Source: Spirosoma sp. (GTDB taxonomy: Bacteria > Bacteroidota > Bacteroidia > Cytophagales > Spirosomataceae). Taken from it: a DNA stretch of 64,000 nt. The first letter of the stretch is position 1; the number at the start of each line of letters is the position of its first letter. Below are positions 52,816 through 61,833 of the stretch, piece after piece. The stretch covers positions 62,001-126,000 of the forward strand of contig NZ_JAPLET010000021.1 in NCBI RefSeq assembly GCF_026391055.1. The letters run 5' to 3'. The notes beneath the pieces are model-generated. The model worked only from the letters and a program-made list of their open reading frames with translations, had not been told where the DNA came from and did no database searches. The translations under genes were made by a program, and so were the position numbers.

Positions 52816-53298
52816 ACCAACGACAAGCAGCTGTTTAATTCACACCACACCTTGTTACGCAGACACTATTTTCTCTGGCTTGTTTTCTTGTTGCCTAATC
52901 AGTTTCCAGCCAGGTAAGGATGGCCGGTCTCCAGTAGTTGCGGGTAAAATAAAAAGTACCTACCCCTAAGAAAACCGTGCCAGCGGGTGGGCTATTGGAG
53001 ATCGATCCTGGTAATCATGTCTTTAGTCAAGTGAATTGTCCATCAGGCAATTGAGAAGGAAAAAGGCGGCTTCTTTTGCTGACTAAAGATAGTCAGAAGT
53101 AATATGGGTGCTAGTTTTCGATCCAATTACACTGCAAGTAGAATGACAGAAGTCACTTTGGCAGCAGCGGGCAATGCTTCTGCCCTCAGAACTAAACATG
53201 TCGAGTCTGCACCGAACTATCATGAAGACCAATAACGACGCAGCCTTAAGGCCAGGCGCATATCCTCTCAAGGCACTGTGTTACAGATCGGCAACGTT
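52816..53298. other. Gap without an intact gene
   Basis: 483 bases with no supportable gene. Its right end abuts the S41 protease remnant, so part of it may be decayed coding sequence of that gene, but no conserved piece could be read beyond a short stretch from 53290. No insertion sequence or repeat was seen. Confidence 0.4.
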
Positions 53299-53645
53299 TA
53301 TTGCTAAATGGCAGCAGCTTCTCGGTCACTACGGAGTTTGCAGCTAGGGCCCACGCCGACAAACGGGCTACCTTTATCGGGCAGGAAACCGGGGGCGGTT
53401 ACGGCGGTAACAGTAGCGGCCTCTTTGCCATCACCCAATTACCCAACTCAAAAATTGATCTCGGTATTGGTCTGTTCGGGTTTCATATGGCAGACCTTCC
53501 CAAAGACCTTACTCCGGAACAGGGCATCGTTCCTGACTACCTGATCGAACCAACCGTTGAGGATGTACTGAACGGCCGCGATCCGGCCATGGCGTATACC
53601 CTCAACCTAATCCGGCACCAGCAGACCAAGGCAGCACTCAGTTAG
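53299..53645 (+). pseudogene. C-terminal remnant of an S41 family peptidase
   Basis: About 114 codons match the end of Bacteroidota S41 (tail-specific) proteases: LNGSSFSVTTEFAARAHADK with the nucleophile region, RATFIGQETGGGYGGNSSGL, LPNSKIDLGIGLFGFHMAD, EQGIVPDYLIEPTVEDVLNG. The only available start is a TTG at 53301. Just upstream, codons from 53290 read GNVY in another frame, which would join the remnant as GNVYLLNG after a one-base shift, so the gene is frameshifted here, and its whole N-terminal part is missing. S41 enzymes normally have about 400-500 residues. Confidence 0.75.
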
Positions 53646-53718
53646 AGCCAGTAGGCTCTGTGTAACAGGCACTGGCATTTGTAGAGGAAGTAAGAAACAG
53701 TTGTAGCCTCAGCAACGC

Positions 53719-54861
53719 CTACTGGTTCACAAGCTGTGTTTTAACGGCGGCCCGGTCGGCCAGATCATCGCTCGCCGTTTTCAAAATAAGGTCGCCCGGC
53801 TTCAGATCACCAAAAACCTGGGTCTGCCCCGCCGACTCGTCACCTTTCTGAACCGTTACCCGAATGGCTTTTCCGTCAACCACTTTCAGTACAAAGGTGC
53901 GGTCCAGAGTGCTGATAATGGCGGTCTTGGGTACGTATAAACTGCCTTCCGTTGTGGCGCTGACGGGCAAACGGGCCGAGGCAAACATACCGGGTTTGAG
54001 TTTACCGCCTTTGTTCTGATAATCAATCTCGACAAGCTCGGATCGGGTTTCGGGCCGAACACTGTTGGCGACGCGGCTGATGCGCCCGGTAAACGTTTGC
54101 CGGGGAAAGCTGCGGACGGTAAACTGCACCGGATTGCCCCGACGAATATCGCCCAGATAGGCTTCCGGAACGGCAATACGCAACCGCAGCCGGTCGAGCT
54201 GCTTGATCTTCAGCATAGGCACGCCGTTCTGTCCGCCCGGCCCTACAAACGCCCCCGGCGACAGCCGACGGTCGGTGATGACACCGGTGAATGGAGCCGT
54301 TATTTTAAGGTAGCTCACCAGTTGCTGTACCGAATTATAGTGAGCATTGGCCGCTACAACGGCCAGACTATCGGAAATAGCTTTGGTGCGGGAGGCATCC
54401 AGATCGACGGGCGAAATAGCCCCCAGCGTCCGGCTGGTACGCAGAACGCGCAGAAAAGTCCCTTTGCTGGCCCCGTAAACGGCTTCAGCCGCTTTCACCT
54501 TCGAGTAGGCTTCGGTCAGGTTGGCGGTTAGTTCGGGCGCTTCCAGTTCGGCCAGCACCTGTCCTTTTTTTACCTGATCGCCAATATCGACGTGTAGCGC
54601 TTTAACGTAGCTGCTCACGCGGGGGTAGAGATCCGTTTCGTAATAGCTTTCCAGTTCGCCCGGCAGGTTCAGTTCTGATGCCGGACGGGAAGCCGCCACC
54701 CGTATGGCTTCGTAACGGATATCTTCCTCAACCGGCGCTTCTTCCATCTGACTTTTTTCGGCCGATGAATTGCCGCATTGGCTGAGCAGAAAGCCCATAC
54801 CCGTAATAAGTGCCAGGTGCAAACCTGATCGGAAGACAGCGTATATCGTCATGGTGTTCAT
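53719..54861 (-). CDS. RND efflux periplasmic adaptor lipoprotein (HlyD/AcrA family)
   Basis: 380 residues. A signal peptide ends in the lipobox LLSQC (Cys29), so it is probably an inner-membrane-anchored lipoprotein. ADIGDQVKKGQVLAELEAPE-like text here reads VDIGDQVKKGQVLAELEAPE, the lipoyl half-motif (about 95-114), followed by a helical hairpin (about 120-190) and PFTGVITDRRLSPGAFVGPG, the second lipoyl half. Beta-barrel and membrane-proximal domains fill the rest. It bridges the pump and TolC. Last gene of the efflux operon, 7 bases after the RND gene. Confidence 0.93.
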   Translation of the reverse strand: MNTMTIYAVFRSGLHLALITGMGFLLSQCGNSSAEKSQMEEAPVEEDIRYEAIRVAASRPASELNLPGELESYYETDLYPRVSSYVKALHVDIGDQVKKGQVLAELEAPELTANLTEAYSKVKAAEAVYGASKGTFLRVLRTSRTLGAISPVDLDASRTKAISDSLAVVAANAHYNSVQQLVSYLKITAPFTGVITDRRLSPGAFVGPGGQNGVPMLKIKQLDRLRLRIAVPEAYLGDIRRGNPVQFTVRSFPRQTFTGRISRVANSVRPETRSELVEIDYQNKGGKLKPGMFASARLPVSATTEGSLYVPKTAIISTLDRTFVLKVVDGKAIRVTVQKGDESAGQTQVFGDLKPGDLILKTASDDLADRAAVKTQLVNQ

Positions 54862-54868
54862 TGGCTGG

Positions 54869-57800
54869 TTAGTAGGTTAAACTGGACTCGGATCGTTCGG
54901 CAAGGGCTTCATGCGTCCCGTCGAACACGGTGCTGGTTGGGTCATCCGGGTCGAGCGAGGGCGAGTCAAAGTCCGTTTTACGCTGAATGGCGGCAAAGAC
55001 AACGGGCAAAATCAGCAGAGCGGCTATCGTTGAAAAGAACAGGCCACCAATAACGGCGCGGCCCAGCGGAGCGGTCTGTTCGCCCGATTCGCCCAGCCCA
55101 CTCGCCATCGGAATCATCCCGGCAATCATCGCCAGCGCCGTCATCAGAATGGGTCGAAGGCGGGCCGCACCAGCCACACGGGCGGCCGCTTTTGCGTCGC
55201 GGTAGCGTAGCCGAAGAGATTCGGCATTGGTAACCAGCAGGAGGGCGTTGGCGACTGACACCCCCACCGACATGATGATGCCCATGTACGATTGCAGATT
55301 CAGCGTTTGACCCGTTACGAGCAGCAGGGTAAGCGACCCCGCCAGTACGGCCGGAATACTCACCAGGACAACACTGGCCACTTTGAACGACTGGTAGTTG
55401 GCGGCCAGCAGCAGGAAGATTACAACAATGGCCAGGCCCAATCCAAACTGAAGGCTGCCCAGTGTTTCCTGAAGCAGTAGCGCCAGCCCCCGCAACTCAA
55501 CCACCGACCCTTTCGGCGGCTGTCCGGTCGCCGTTATAGCCGCCTGTACGTCGCGCGTTGCTGTGCCGAGATCCATCTGGTTAATATTGGCCGACACAGT
55601 AATAATCCGGCGGGGACCGATGCGGTCGTACTGACCCGGCACAGTGGTTGGTGTAATGGTCGCGACATCACCCAGCGTTGGTCGCAACTGTCCTTTTACG
55701 AGAGGAATAGCCTGAATGTCAGCAACCGACTTCATCTGATCCTGCTCCAGTTGAATCTGCACCTGATAGGCAAACCCTTTCGACTGATCGAGCCACAGGT
55801 TCTTGGCCGTAAATCGGCTGGACGAAGTTGCCGCCACCAGTGACTTGGAGATTTCGTCGATGCTGAGCCCAAGTTGAGCTGCCCGCTCGCGGTCTACCTG
55901 AATCGATACCGTCGGATAGCTCAGCGGTTGATTGATCCGCAGGTCGCGCAGATACGGAATCGCGCGCAAATGGGTCAACAACCTATTGGCGTAATGTTGT
56001 CCTTCCTTGAGATCTTTCCCCCCCACCAGAATCTCGATGGGCGTTTGTGCTCCCTGGCTCATGATCTTGTCGGTCAGGTCAATGGGCTCGAACGAGAGCC
56101 GGACATTGGGCATTTTTCGGCTAACCCGCTGGCGAATCTGCTCTTTCAGCGCATCCATAGACTCGACGGTGTATTCGTCGGATAGATTGACCTGCAATAC
56201 CGCTTCGTGCGGACCAGCATTAAACACGTACAGGGCGCTGGTGCCATAGCTGGAGGGCGTCATACCCACAAAGGCCGAGGAAATAGCCACGTTTTTTTGA
56301 CCAACGATATCGCTTATCTGCTTTATTACCCGCTTGGTAAGCTCTTCCGTCCGTTCGATACGCAGACCCTGCGGCCCAACAATTCGCACCTGAAACTGGT
56401 GTGCGTGATTTTGCCGGGGCATCATATCCTGACCAATCTGGGTGAACCCAATACCGATCAATAGCGCACAAACCAGCGCATACACACCAATGACCAGCGT
56501 TCGACGACCCATTAGGCTATCCAGAACCCGAATATAGCCGAGTTTGAATCGTTCAAATCCCGTCACTTTTTCGGGGTGTTTTTCCTCGTAACGCTCCTGA
56601 TGGGCCTCCAGGGGCTGGTTCAAGTCGGGTAGAATACTCAACTCGTGCAAACTGGCATGCGCATGATTTTTAAGCCACCAGTTAGCCACTACGGGCACAA
56701 AGACCTGCGACAGGACATAGGAAACAATAATTGAGAAACCCACCGATAGTGATAAGGGCAAAAACATGCCGCGCGGCACGCCATTCATCAGGAAGGCGGG
56801 CGCAAAAACGGCCAGAATACATAAGGTAATGAGCAGCAGCGGAAACGACATTTCCTGACAGGCATCCAGAATGGCGCGAGCCTTAGGTTTACCCATTTCC
56901 AGATGCTGGTGAATATTTTCAATCACGACCGTGGCCTGATCGACCAGAATACCGATGGCCAGTGCCAGGCCCGACAGGGTCATGATATTGATGGTTTGGC
57001 CCGTCAGGTTAAGCAGCAGAATCGCACTCAGGATCGACACCGGAATTGTCAGGATTACAATAAGCGAACTGCGCCAGTCGCCCAGGAAAAGCAGCACCAT
57101 CAGGCCTGTCAGAATAGCTCCCAAACCGCCTTCAACGGCCAGGCTATGCACGGCTTGCGTCACGTAAACCGATTGGTCGAACTCGTAGGAAAGCTGCACA
57201 TCGTCGGGCAGGAGAGCTTTCATTTCCGGGAGTTTTGCTCTTAACGCACTGACGACGCTCATGGTCGACGCATCGGCACTTTTGGTAACGGGAATATACA
57301 CCGACCGCTTTCCATTGACCAGCGCATACCCCACCATGATGTCGGTGGCATCCTCCACCGTAGCTACGTCGCGCAGGAATACCGTTGGTCCAACGCCCTT
57401 GCGCAGCGGAATATTCAGGAACTCACTGACCTTGTCGAGTACCGTGTTGCTGGGCGTCATGATGGTGTAGTCGCCCATCTGTACGCTACCAGCGGGCGAA
57501 ATCTGGTTGTTTTTCACCACAGCCTGCACAATCTCGTCGGGTGTCAGCTCGTAACTGCGCATCCGTTCGGGGTCGACTTTTACAACCACGGTTCGTTCGT
57601 TACCGCCAAAGGGGGATGGGGCCGATGCGCCCGGAATCTGAGAAAACAGGGGGCGAATGCGCGTAGAGGCTAAATCCTGCATCTCGCCCAGCGACGCCCG
57701 ACGGCTGCTAAACACTAACTGTCCTACGGGTAAACTCGACGCATCGAAGCGAACCACAGTGGGGGGCACGGTGCCGGGCGGCAGGTAATTCATAACCCGG

Positions 57801-58132
57801 CTCACCTGGTTGGCCACCTCGCCCGACACCTGTGCCATGTTGACATCTTCGTAAAATGAACATTTCACCAGGCAAAGCCCCTGAATATTTTTCACTTCCA
57901 CCGACTTGATACCCGACACATAGAGCAGCTGGTTCTGGTAGCGGGTGGCAATAAAGCCTTCCATCTGGGCAGGTGTCATCCCGCCATAGGGTTGGGCAAT
58001 GTAAATTGTTGGGAGGTTGAGCCGGGGAAAAATATCGACCGGAATCTGGAGCAGTGCCAGCACCGCAAACAGAATAACACCCGCCAGCGCGACGATTACA
58101 GTAATGGGTTTAGCAAGAGCAGCTTTGATCAT
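54869..58132 (-). CDS. RND family efflux pump, inner-membrane permease (AcrB/CzcA-like)
   Basis: 1087 residues with the RND plan of 12 membrane helices and two large periplasmic loops: IKAALAKPITVIVALAGVIL at the N-terminus, NVMAQ-like porter parts, and a C-terminal cytoplasmic tail. GLALAIGILVDQATVVIENI (TM4) has D398 followed by Q399, where AcrB-type pumps have two Asp and HME pumps have Asp-Gly. IMSVGVSVANALLLVTNAES (TM10/11) and MTALAMIAGMIPMASGLGES match the family. Drug or metal specificity is not readable. It sits in an operon with TolC, adaptor and a two-component system. Confidence 0.93.
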   Translation of the reverse strand: MIKAALAKPITVIVALAGVILFAVLALLQIPVDIFPRLNLPTIYIAQPYGGMTPAQMEGFIATRYQNQLLYVSGIKSVEVKNIQGLCLVKCSFYEDVNMAQVSGEVANQVSRVMNYLPPGTVPPTVVRFDASSLPVGQLVFSSRRASLGEMQDLASTRIRPLFSQIPGASAPSPFGGNERTVVVKVDPERMRSYELTPDEIVQAVVKNNQISPAGSVQMGDYTIMTPSNTVLDKVSEFLNIPLRKGVGPTVFLRDVATVEDATDIMVGYALVNGKRSVYIPVTKSADASTMSVVSALRAKLPEMKALLPDDVQLSYEFDQSVYVTQAVHSLAVEGGLGAILTGLMVLLFLGDWRSSLIVILTIPVSILSAILLLNLTGQTINIMTLSGLALAIGILVDQATVVIENIHQHLEMGKPKARAILDACQEMSFPLLLITLCILAVFAPAFLMNGVPRGMFLPLSLSVGFSIIVSYVLSQVFVPVVANWWLKNHAHASLHELSILPDLNQPLEAHQERYEEKHPEKVTGFERFKLGYIRVLDSLMGRRTLVIGVYALVCALLIGIGFTQIGQDMMPRQNHAHQFQVRIVGPQGLRIERTEELTKRVIKQISDIVGQKNVAISSAFVGMTPSSYGTSALYVFNAGPHEAVLQVNLSDEYTVESMDALKEQIRQRVSRKMPNVRLSFEPIDLTDKIMSQGAQTPIEILVGGKDLKEGQHYANRLLTHLRAIPYLRDLRINQPLSYPTVSIQVDRERAAQLGLSIDEISKSLVAATSSSRFTAKNLWLDQSKGFAYQVQIQLEQDQMKSVADIQAIPLVKGQLRPTLGDVATITPTTVPGQYDRIGPRRIITVSANINQMDLGTATRDVQAAITATGQPPKGSVVELRGLALLLQETLGSLQFGLGLAIVVIFLLLAANYQSFKVASVVLVSIPAVLAGSLTLLLVTGQTLNLQSYMGIIMSVGVSVANALLLVTNAESLRLRYRDAKAAARVAGAARLRPILMTALAMIAGMIPMASGLGESGEQTAPLGRAVIGGLFFSTIAALLILPVVFAAIQRKTDFDSPSLDPDDPTSTVFDGTHEALAERSESSLTY

Positions 58133-58142
58133 GATCGTTGAG

Positions 58143-59582
58143 TTAGCGGGAAAGTTGTTGGAGGAAAGCCTCTAGATCGCCGGCCGTAGCCGCCCGAAAG
58201 AGCAGAGCGCGCCATACATTGTTCGTGACCAGCGCTTGATCGACCTCCGCCCGATTCAAAAGCGCACTCGTTTGGGTCAACGCCTGAATATTGTCGAGAC
58301 CGGATTCATACCGGGCCTGCGACTGGATATACGCCTGTTTAGCGGCATTGAGCTGAAGGGGAGCCTGCTCAGCCCGTGCCTGAGCCAGTTCCAACTGCAA
58401 AACGGCATTCTGACTGGCGGCCTGAATACCCAGCGCCTGCTGATCGTAGGCTTGCTGACTGGCACTGATTCGCTCGCGCTGGGCCGACAGGGCGTATTTG
58501 GTTCGCCACAGATCGGTGGGTCGCCAGATGGCCGTAACGCCAACAATGTAATTGTAGGACCGTAATGGTAAGCCCGCACCCAACGACGGATCGATGTGGA
58601 AGGTACCGTCGGGCTGTGCCTGCTCGCCGATACCGGAGCCCCGCCCCTGAAGCGACCCCAGCACCGAAATGGACGGTAATGCCGATACTTTCAGGAGCGT
58701 TTCGCTGGCTCTCCCAAGGTCGATCGTTTTCTGAAAAACCCGCAATTGAGGATGTATAGCCGGATTGCTGCCGGGTGCCAAGGGTAATTGGGGAAACCGG
58801 TCATAAAAAGCCATCGAATCCAGTTGAACAGATGGATTGGGAAGCCCGATCAATTCCGTCAGCCGGAGTACCTGCTGCTGGGCCAACTGCTGACTTTCCA
58901 GCACCTGCAAACGAGCGCGGGCCACTTCGGCATTGGCAACGGAACTGTCAATGCCCGGCCGGAGCCCTCCTTCTGTACTGGCCCGGATAATTCGCTGAAG
59001 TTCCTGAGCCCGGCCGAGATTGGCCGTTTGCAGGGCAACCGACTTCTTGGCGTTGAGGGCTAACAGATACGCGTCGCAAACCCGAACCTGATGCGTAAAT
59101 AACTCGCCTTCATAATCAGCCTGAGCCTGCTCGACGGCTAGCCGCGCCTGGCTGCGCCGGGCCTGTCGGCGACCAAACGTGACGGCCTCCCAGTCGACCA
59201 CCATCGATACCCCGCTGGTCCACGCGGCCTGATTGCTGAACCCATCGGTACGCACTCCCGAAACAGGCAGCAGCAGACCGCCATTGGAAACGTAAGCGCC
59301 CCGCACCTGATTGGATGTCGCGTTGAGTGTTTGCGCCTGCACACCCGCCTGAGGCAGAAGCGCCATATTCAGGCTTTGGACGTCGGCCTCGGCGGCCCGG
59401 ATGCTGGCCTGTTTCCCGCGCAGACTGGGGTAACTGGACCGGGCCAGCTCCAGGGCTTTGGGCAGGGCAAGCTGGGTTATTTGGGTCGAGGACACTGCAC
59501 CCGATTGAGCTAAACTCGGGCCCACCAAGAGACTGGCGATGGTGGTCAGTAGCTGAATTTTTCGTTTCCCTCCGCTAAGCAT
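58143..59582 (-). CDS. TolC family outer-membrane efflux protein
   Basis: 479 residues. An N-terminal signal region (IQLLTTIASLLVGPSLAQSG) is followed by two OEP repeats: LALPKALELARSSYPSLRGK at the start of the first and about 230 residues later the second, ending with YESGLDNIQALTQTSALLNR. Long coiled-coil helices build the periplasmic tunnel. It starts after an 84-base gap from the histidine kinase gene and ends 10 bases before the RND gene. Confidence 0.9.
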   Translation of the reverse strand: MLSGGKRKIQLLTTIASLLVGPSLAQSGAVSSTQITQLALPKALELARSSYPSLRGKQASIRAAEADVQSLNMALLPQAGVQAQTLNATSNQVRGAYVSNGGLLLPVSGVRTDGFSNQAAWTSGVSMVVDWEAVTFGRRQARRSQARLAVEQAQADYEGELFTHQVRVCDAYLLALNAKKSVALQTANLGRAQELQRIIRASTEGGLRPGIDSSVANAEVARARLQVLESQQLAQQQVLRLTELIGLPNPSVQLDSMAFYDRFPQLPLAPGSNPAIHPQLRVFQKTIDLGRASETLLKVSALPSISVLGSLQGRGSGIGEQAQPDGTFHIDPSLGAGLPLRSYNYIVGVTAIWRPTDLWRTKYALSAQRERISASQQAYDQQALGIQAASQNAVLQLELAQARAEQAPLQLNAAKQAYIQSQARYESGLDNIQALTQTSALLNRAEVDQALVTNNVWRALLFRAATAGDLEAFLQQLSR

Positions 59583-59666
59583 ACCCTTATTTCGTTGAAT
59601 AAGGCCAAAAGTACGGGTGGGATATTAGCGCCAGATTAGAGCCAAATTAGTTCATATTAGAACGGC

Positions 59667-61055
59667 TTAAGCTGACAGCAAGGGAACGATTACTTCCGTG
59701 ATCGTTCCCCCTCCCGGGCGGGGACGCAGCCGTAGCTTCCCTTGATGGATGGTTATGATCCGGTAAGCCAGCGTTAAGCCAATGCCGAAACCGTCGATTG
59801 CCTGTACGTTAGAACCGCGTACCAGGGGCAGCAACACCCGGTCTTCTTCACCGGGCGTCAGGCCGATACCCCGATCTTCGATTCGGATACGCGCACGCTC
59901 TTCGGTATCCATTTCCAGACAAAGCGCAACCGGCTGTCCATTCGAATATTTGGCGGCATTATCCAGCAGATTCAGCAACGCCGTCCGAAGCAGATACGCA
60001 TTGCCCCGGATCTTGACGGGCCTGCTTTGTTCGAGCATACCGTCACTGAGTTGTAGCGATAACGACTGCCCGCTATGCTGTTTGCCAAATGTATCGGCCG
60101 CATCGAGTACGACTTCGACCAATTCGAGCGGTTGCCGGTCGAGTTGGGCATCCACACCATCAATGCGGGCCAACTGCAACAGCCCGTTAGACAGAGCAGT
60201 AAGTTTATCCAGTTCTTTAACCGCCTGGGCCATCCCCCGCTTGAGGTTCTCAGCGTCGGCATCGTAGAGAATTGACGTTTCCAGCCAGCCCTTAATGGTG
60301 GTCAGGGGGGTGCGTAGCTCGTGCGACGCCTGGGCAATAAACGAGCGTTGGTTTTCGACCAGCCGTTCCTGCCGGGTAAGCAGGTCATTGAAAGCCTGCG
60401 CCAGCACCCCCACTTCATCCTGTGGGTTGCTGGCCCGCAGTCGGAAGGTCAGCGGGCTGGCTGCGGGCATATTGATCTGATCGATCAGGTTGTTCAGTGG
60501 TTTGAGGGCCTGACGGGCGAACAAATACCCCATCAGAATGACCAGTCCTATGGACACCGCATTTCCAACAATAAACAGATCGCGTAACTCTTTTTGTCGC
60601 TGATAGCCATCCTGGTCGTAAGCCGTGGCGATGGCAACGTACTCCCGGCCATCGGGCGAGGGCGAGACCCCCGCGTAGGTCAGCGCTACGCCGTCTTTGG
60701 GGTACAAATGACCCGGGCTTTCGTACTGAAACCGAACCAGCCGCTCCCGCCGAACCCGACTTCGGAAAGCGGGTTCGGCTACAAAATCGTTGGTTTGCTG
60801 ACTACTATAAATCAAGCTGTCGGACGGCGAATAGACAAACTCTACCTGCTCGGGCATGGAGGTAATCACGCTGCCTGCCACCGATCCCCTGAGCGTGAGC
60901 AGTTGCTCCGTAACACGGGCTTTTCGGGCTAACCGGTCTTCGATGGAACGCTGTCGAAAACTGGCGTAGGTGCTGTACACATAGACCGAGAAAATAACCA
61001 GAATACTGGCTACCAACGACGAAAACCATAGAATGAGTTTGTGTTTGATCTGCAT
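59667..61055 (-). CDS. Sensor histidine kinase with HAMP domain
   Basis: 462 residues. The first membrane helix (about 8-30) and a second (about 161-180) flank a periplasmic sensor domain (about 31-160). A HAMP region follows (to about 235). The phospho-acceptor is H245 in QASHELRTPLTTIKGWLE. The ATPase domain has N, G1 and G2 boxes: LLNLLDNAAKYSN, RIEDRGIGLTPGEE, GFGIGLTLAYRI. It would phosphorylate the response regulator encoded 2 bases upstream in the same operon, and so probably controls the efflux pump. The sensed signal is unknown. Confidence 0.93.
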   Translation of the reverse strand: MQIKHKLILWFSSLVASILVIFSVYVYSTYASFRQRSIEDRLARKARVTEQLLTLRGSVAGSVITSMPEQVEFVYSPSDSLIYSSQQTNDFVAEPAFRSRVRRERLVRFQYESPGHLYPKDGVALTYAGVSPSPDGREYVAIATAYDQDGYQRQKELRDLFIVGNAVSIGLVILMGYLFARQALKPLNNLIDQINMPAASPLTFRLRASNPQDEVGVLAQAFNDLLTRQERLVENQRSFIAQASHELRTPLTTIKGWLETSILYDADAENLKRGMAQAVKELDKLTALSNGLLQLARIDGVDAQLDRQPLELVEVVLDAADTFGKQHSGQSLSLQLSDGMLEQSRPVKIRGNAYLLRTALLNLLDNAAKYSNGQPVALCLEMDTEERARIRIEDRGIGLTPGEEDRVLLPLVRGSNVQAIDGFGIGLTLAYRIITIHQGKLRLRPRPGGGTITEVIVPLLSA

Positions 61056-61057
61056 AG

Positions 61058-61732
61058 TTAGCCCCGTAAGACGTAGCCCATCCCAATGATCGTATGCAAC
61101 AGTTTCTGGCTGTAGTCCTTATCAATTTTTTTGCGCAGGTAATTGATATACACTTCAATCACGTTTGTGCTTGTATCGAAATGCAAATCCCATACTTTTT
61201 CGGCAATGTCGACCCGGCTGACGATTCGGCCCTGGTTGACCATCAGGTATTCGAGCAGGGCATATTCGCGGGCGGTCAGATCAATCCGCTGCCCGGCCCG
61301 GAAAACCGAATGAGCTTCGGTATCAAGCTCAAGGTCGGCCACACGCAGTACGGTTTTTAATCCACTAAAATCACTGTTTCGCCGGGCCAGGGCTTTAATC
61401 CGCAGCATCAGTTCCCGGAACTCAAACGGCTTTACCAGGTAATCATCGGCACCGGCACCAAAGCCGCTTTCCTTATCGGGCAGGCTGTCCAGCGCCGTCA
61501 GCAGCATAACCGACTGGCGGGGCATTTCCCGTTTGATATGCCGACACAGCTCGAACCCATTTATGTGCGGCAGGTTAACATCCAGCACAATAACGTCGTA
61601 CGTTTTGTTGTCGGCCAGGCTTTGGCCCACCAGCCCATCATACGCCAGATCAATTTCGTAGCCTTCGCTCTCCACGCCTTTACGAATGAATGAGGCCAGA
61701 CTTACTTCATCTTCAACGAGTAAAATTTTCAT
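61058..61732 (-). CDS. OmpR/PhoB family response regulator
   Basis: 224 residues from ATG 61732 (KILLVEDEVSLASFI); longer readings upstream add a non-conserved tail. Receiver: VEDEVSL acidic pocket, phospho-acceptor D51 in YDVIVLDVNLPHINGFELC, Lys in DDYLVKPFEFREL. The winged-helix DNA-binding domain (about 125-224) ends with RVDIAEKVWDLHFDTSTNVI, VYINYLRKKIDKDY and HTIIGMGYVLRG, the OmpR pattern. First gene of the operon and likely its autoregulator together with the kinase. Confidence 0.95.
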   Translation of the reverse strand: MKILLVEDEVSLASFIRKGVESEGYEIDLAYDGLVGQSLADNKTYDVIVLDVNLPHINGFELCRHIKREMPRQSVMLLTALDSLPDKESGFGAGADDYLVKPFEFRELMLRIKALARRNSDFSGLKTVLRVADLELDTEAHSVFRAGQRIDLTAREYALLEYLMVNQGRIVSRVDIAEKVWDLHFDTSTNVIEVYINYLRKKIDKDYSQKLLHTIIGMGYVLRG

Positions 61733-61833
61733 GGTACTTACATTTTCCTGAACGTCCTGCCAAACGACATTGTCGCTAGCTGACACGTTTGAACCTGCCA
61801 ACAGTATTCATCAAACACCCAAAATCTATTGAA

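Noticed and set aside
53083..53271. Minus-strand 62-codon frame
   Set aside because: No conserved motif; lies in the decayed region before the S41 remnant.
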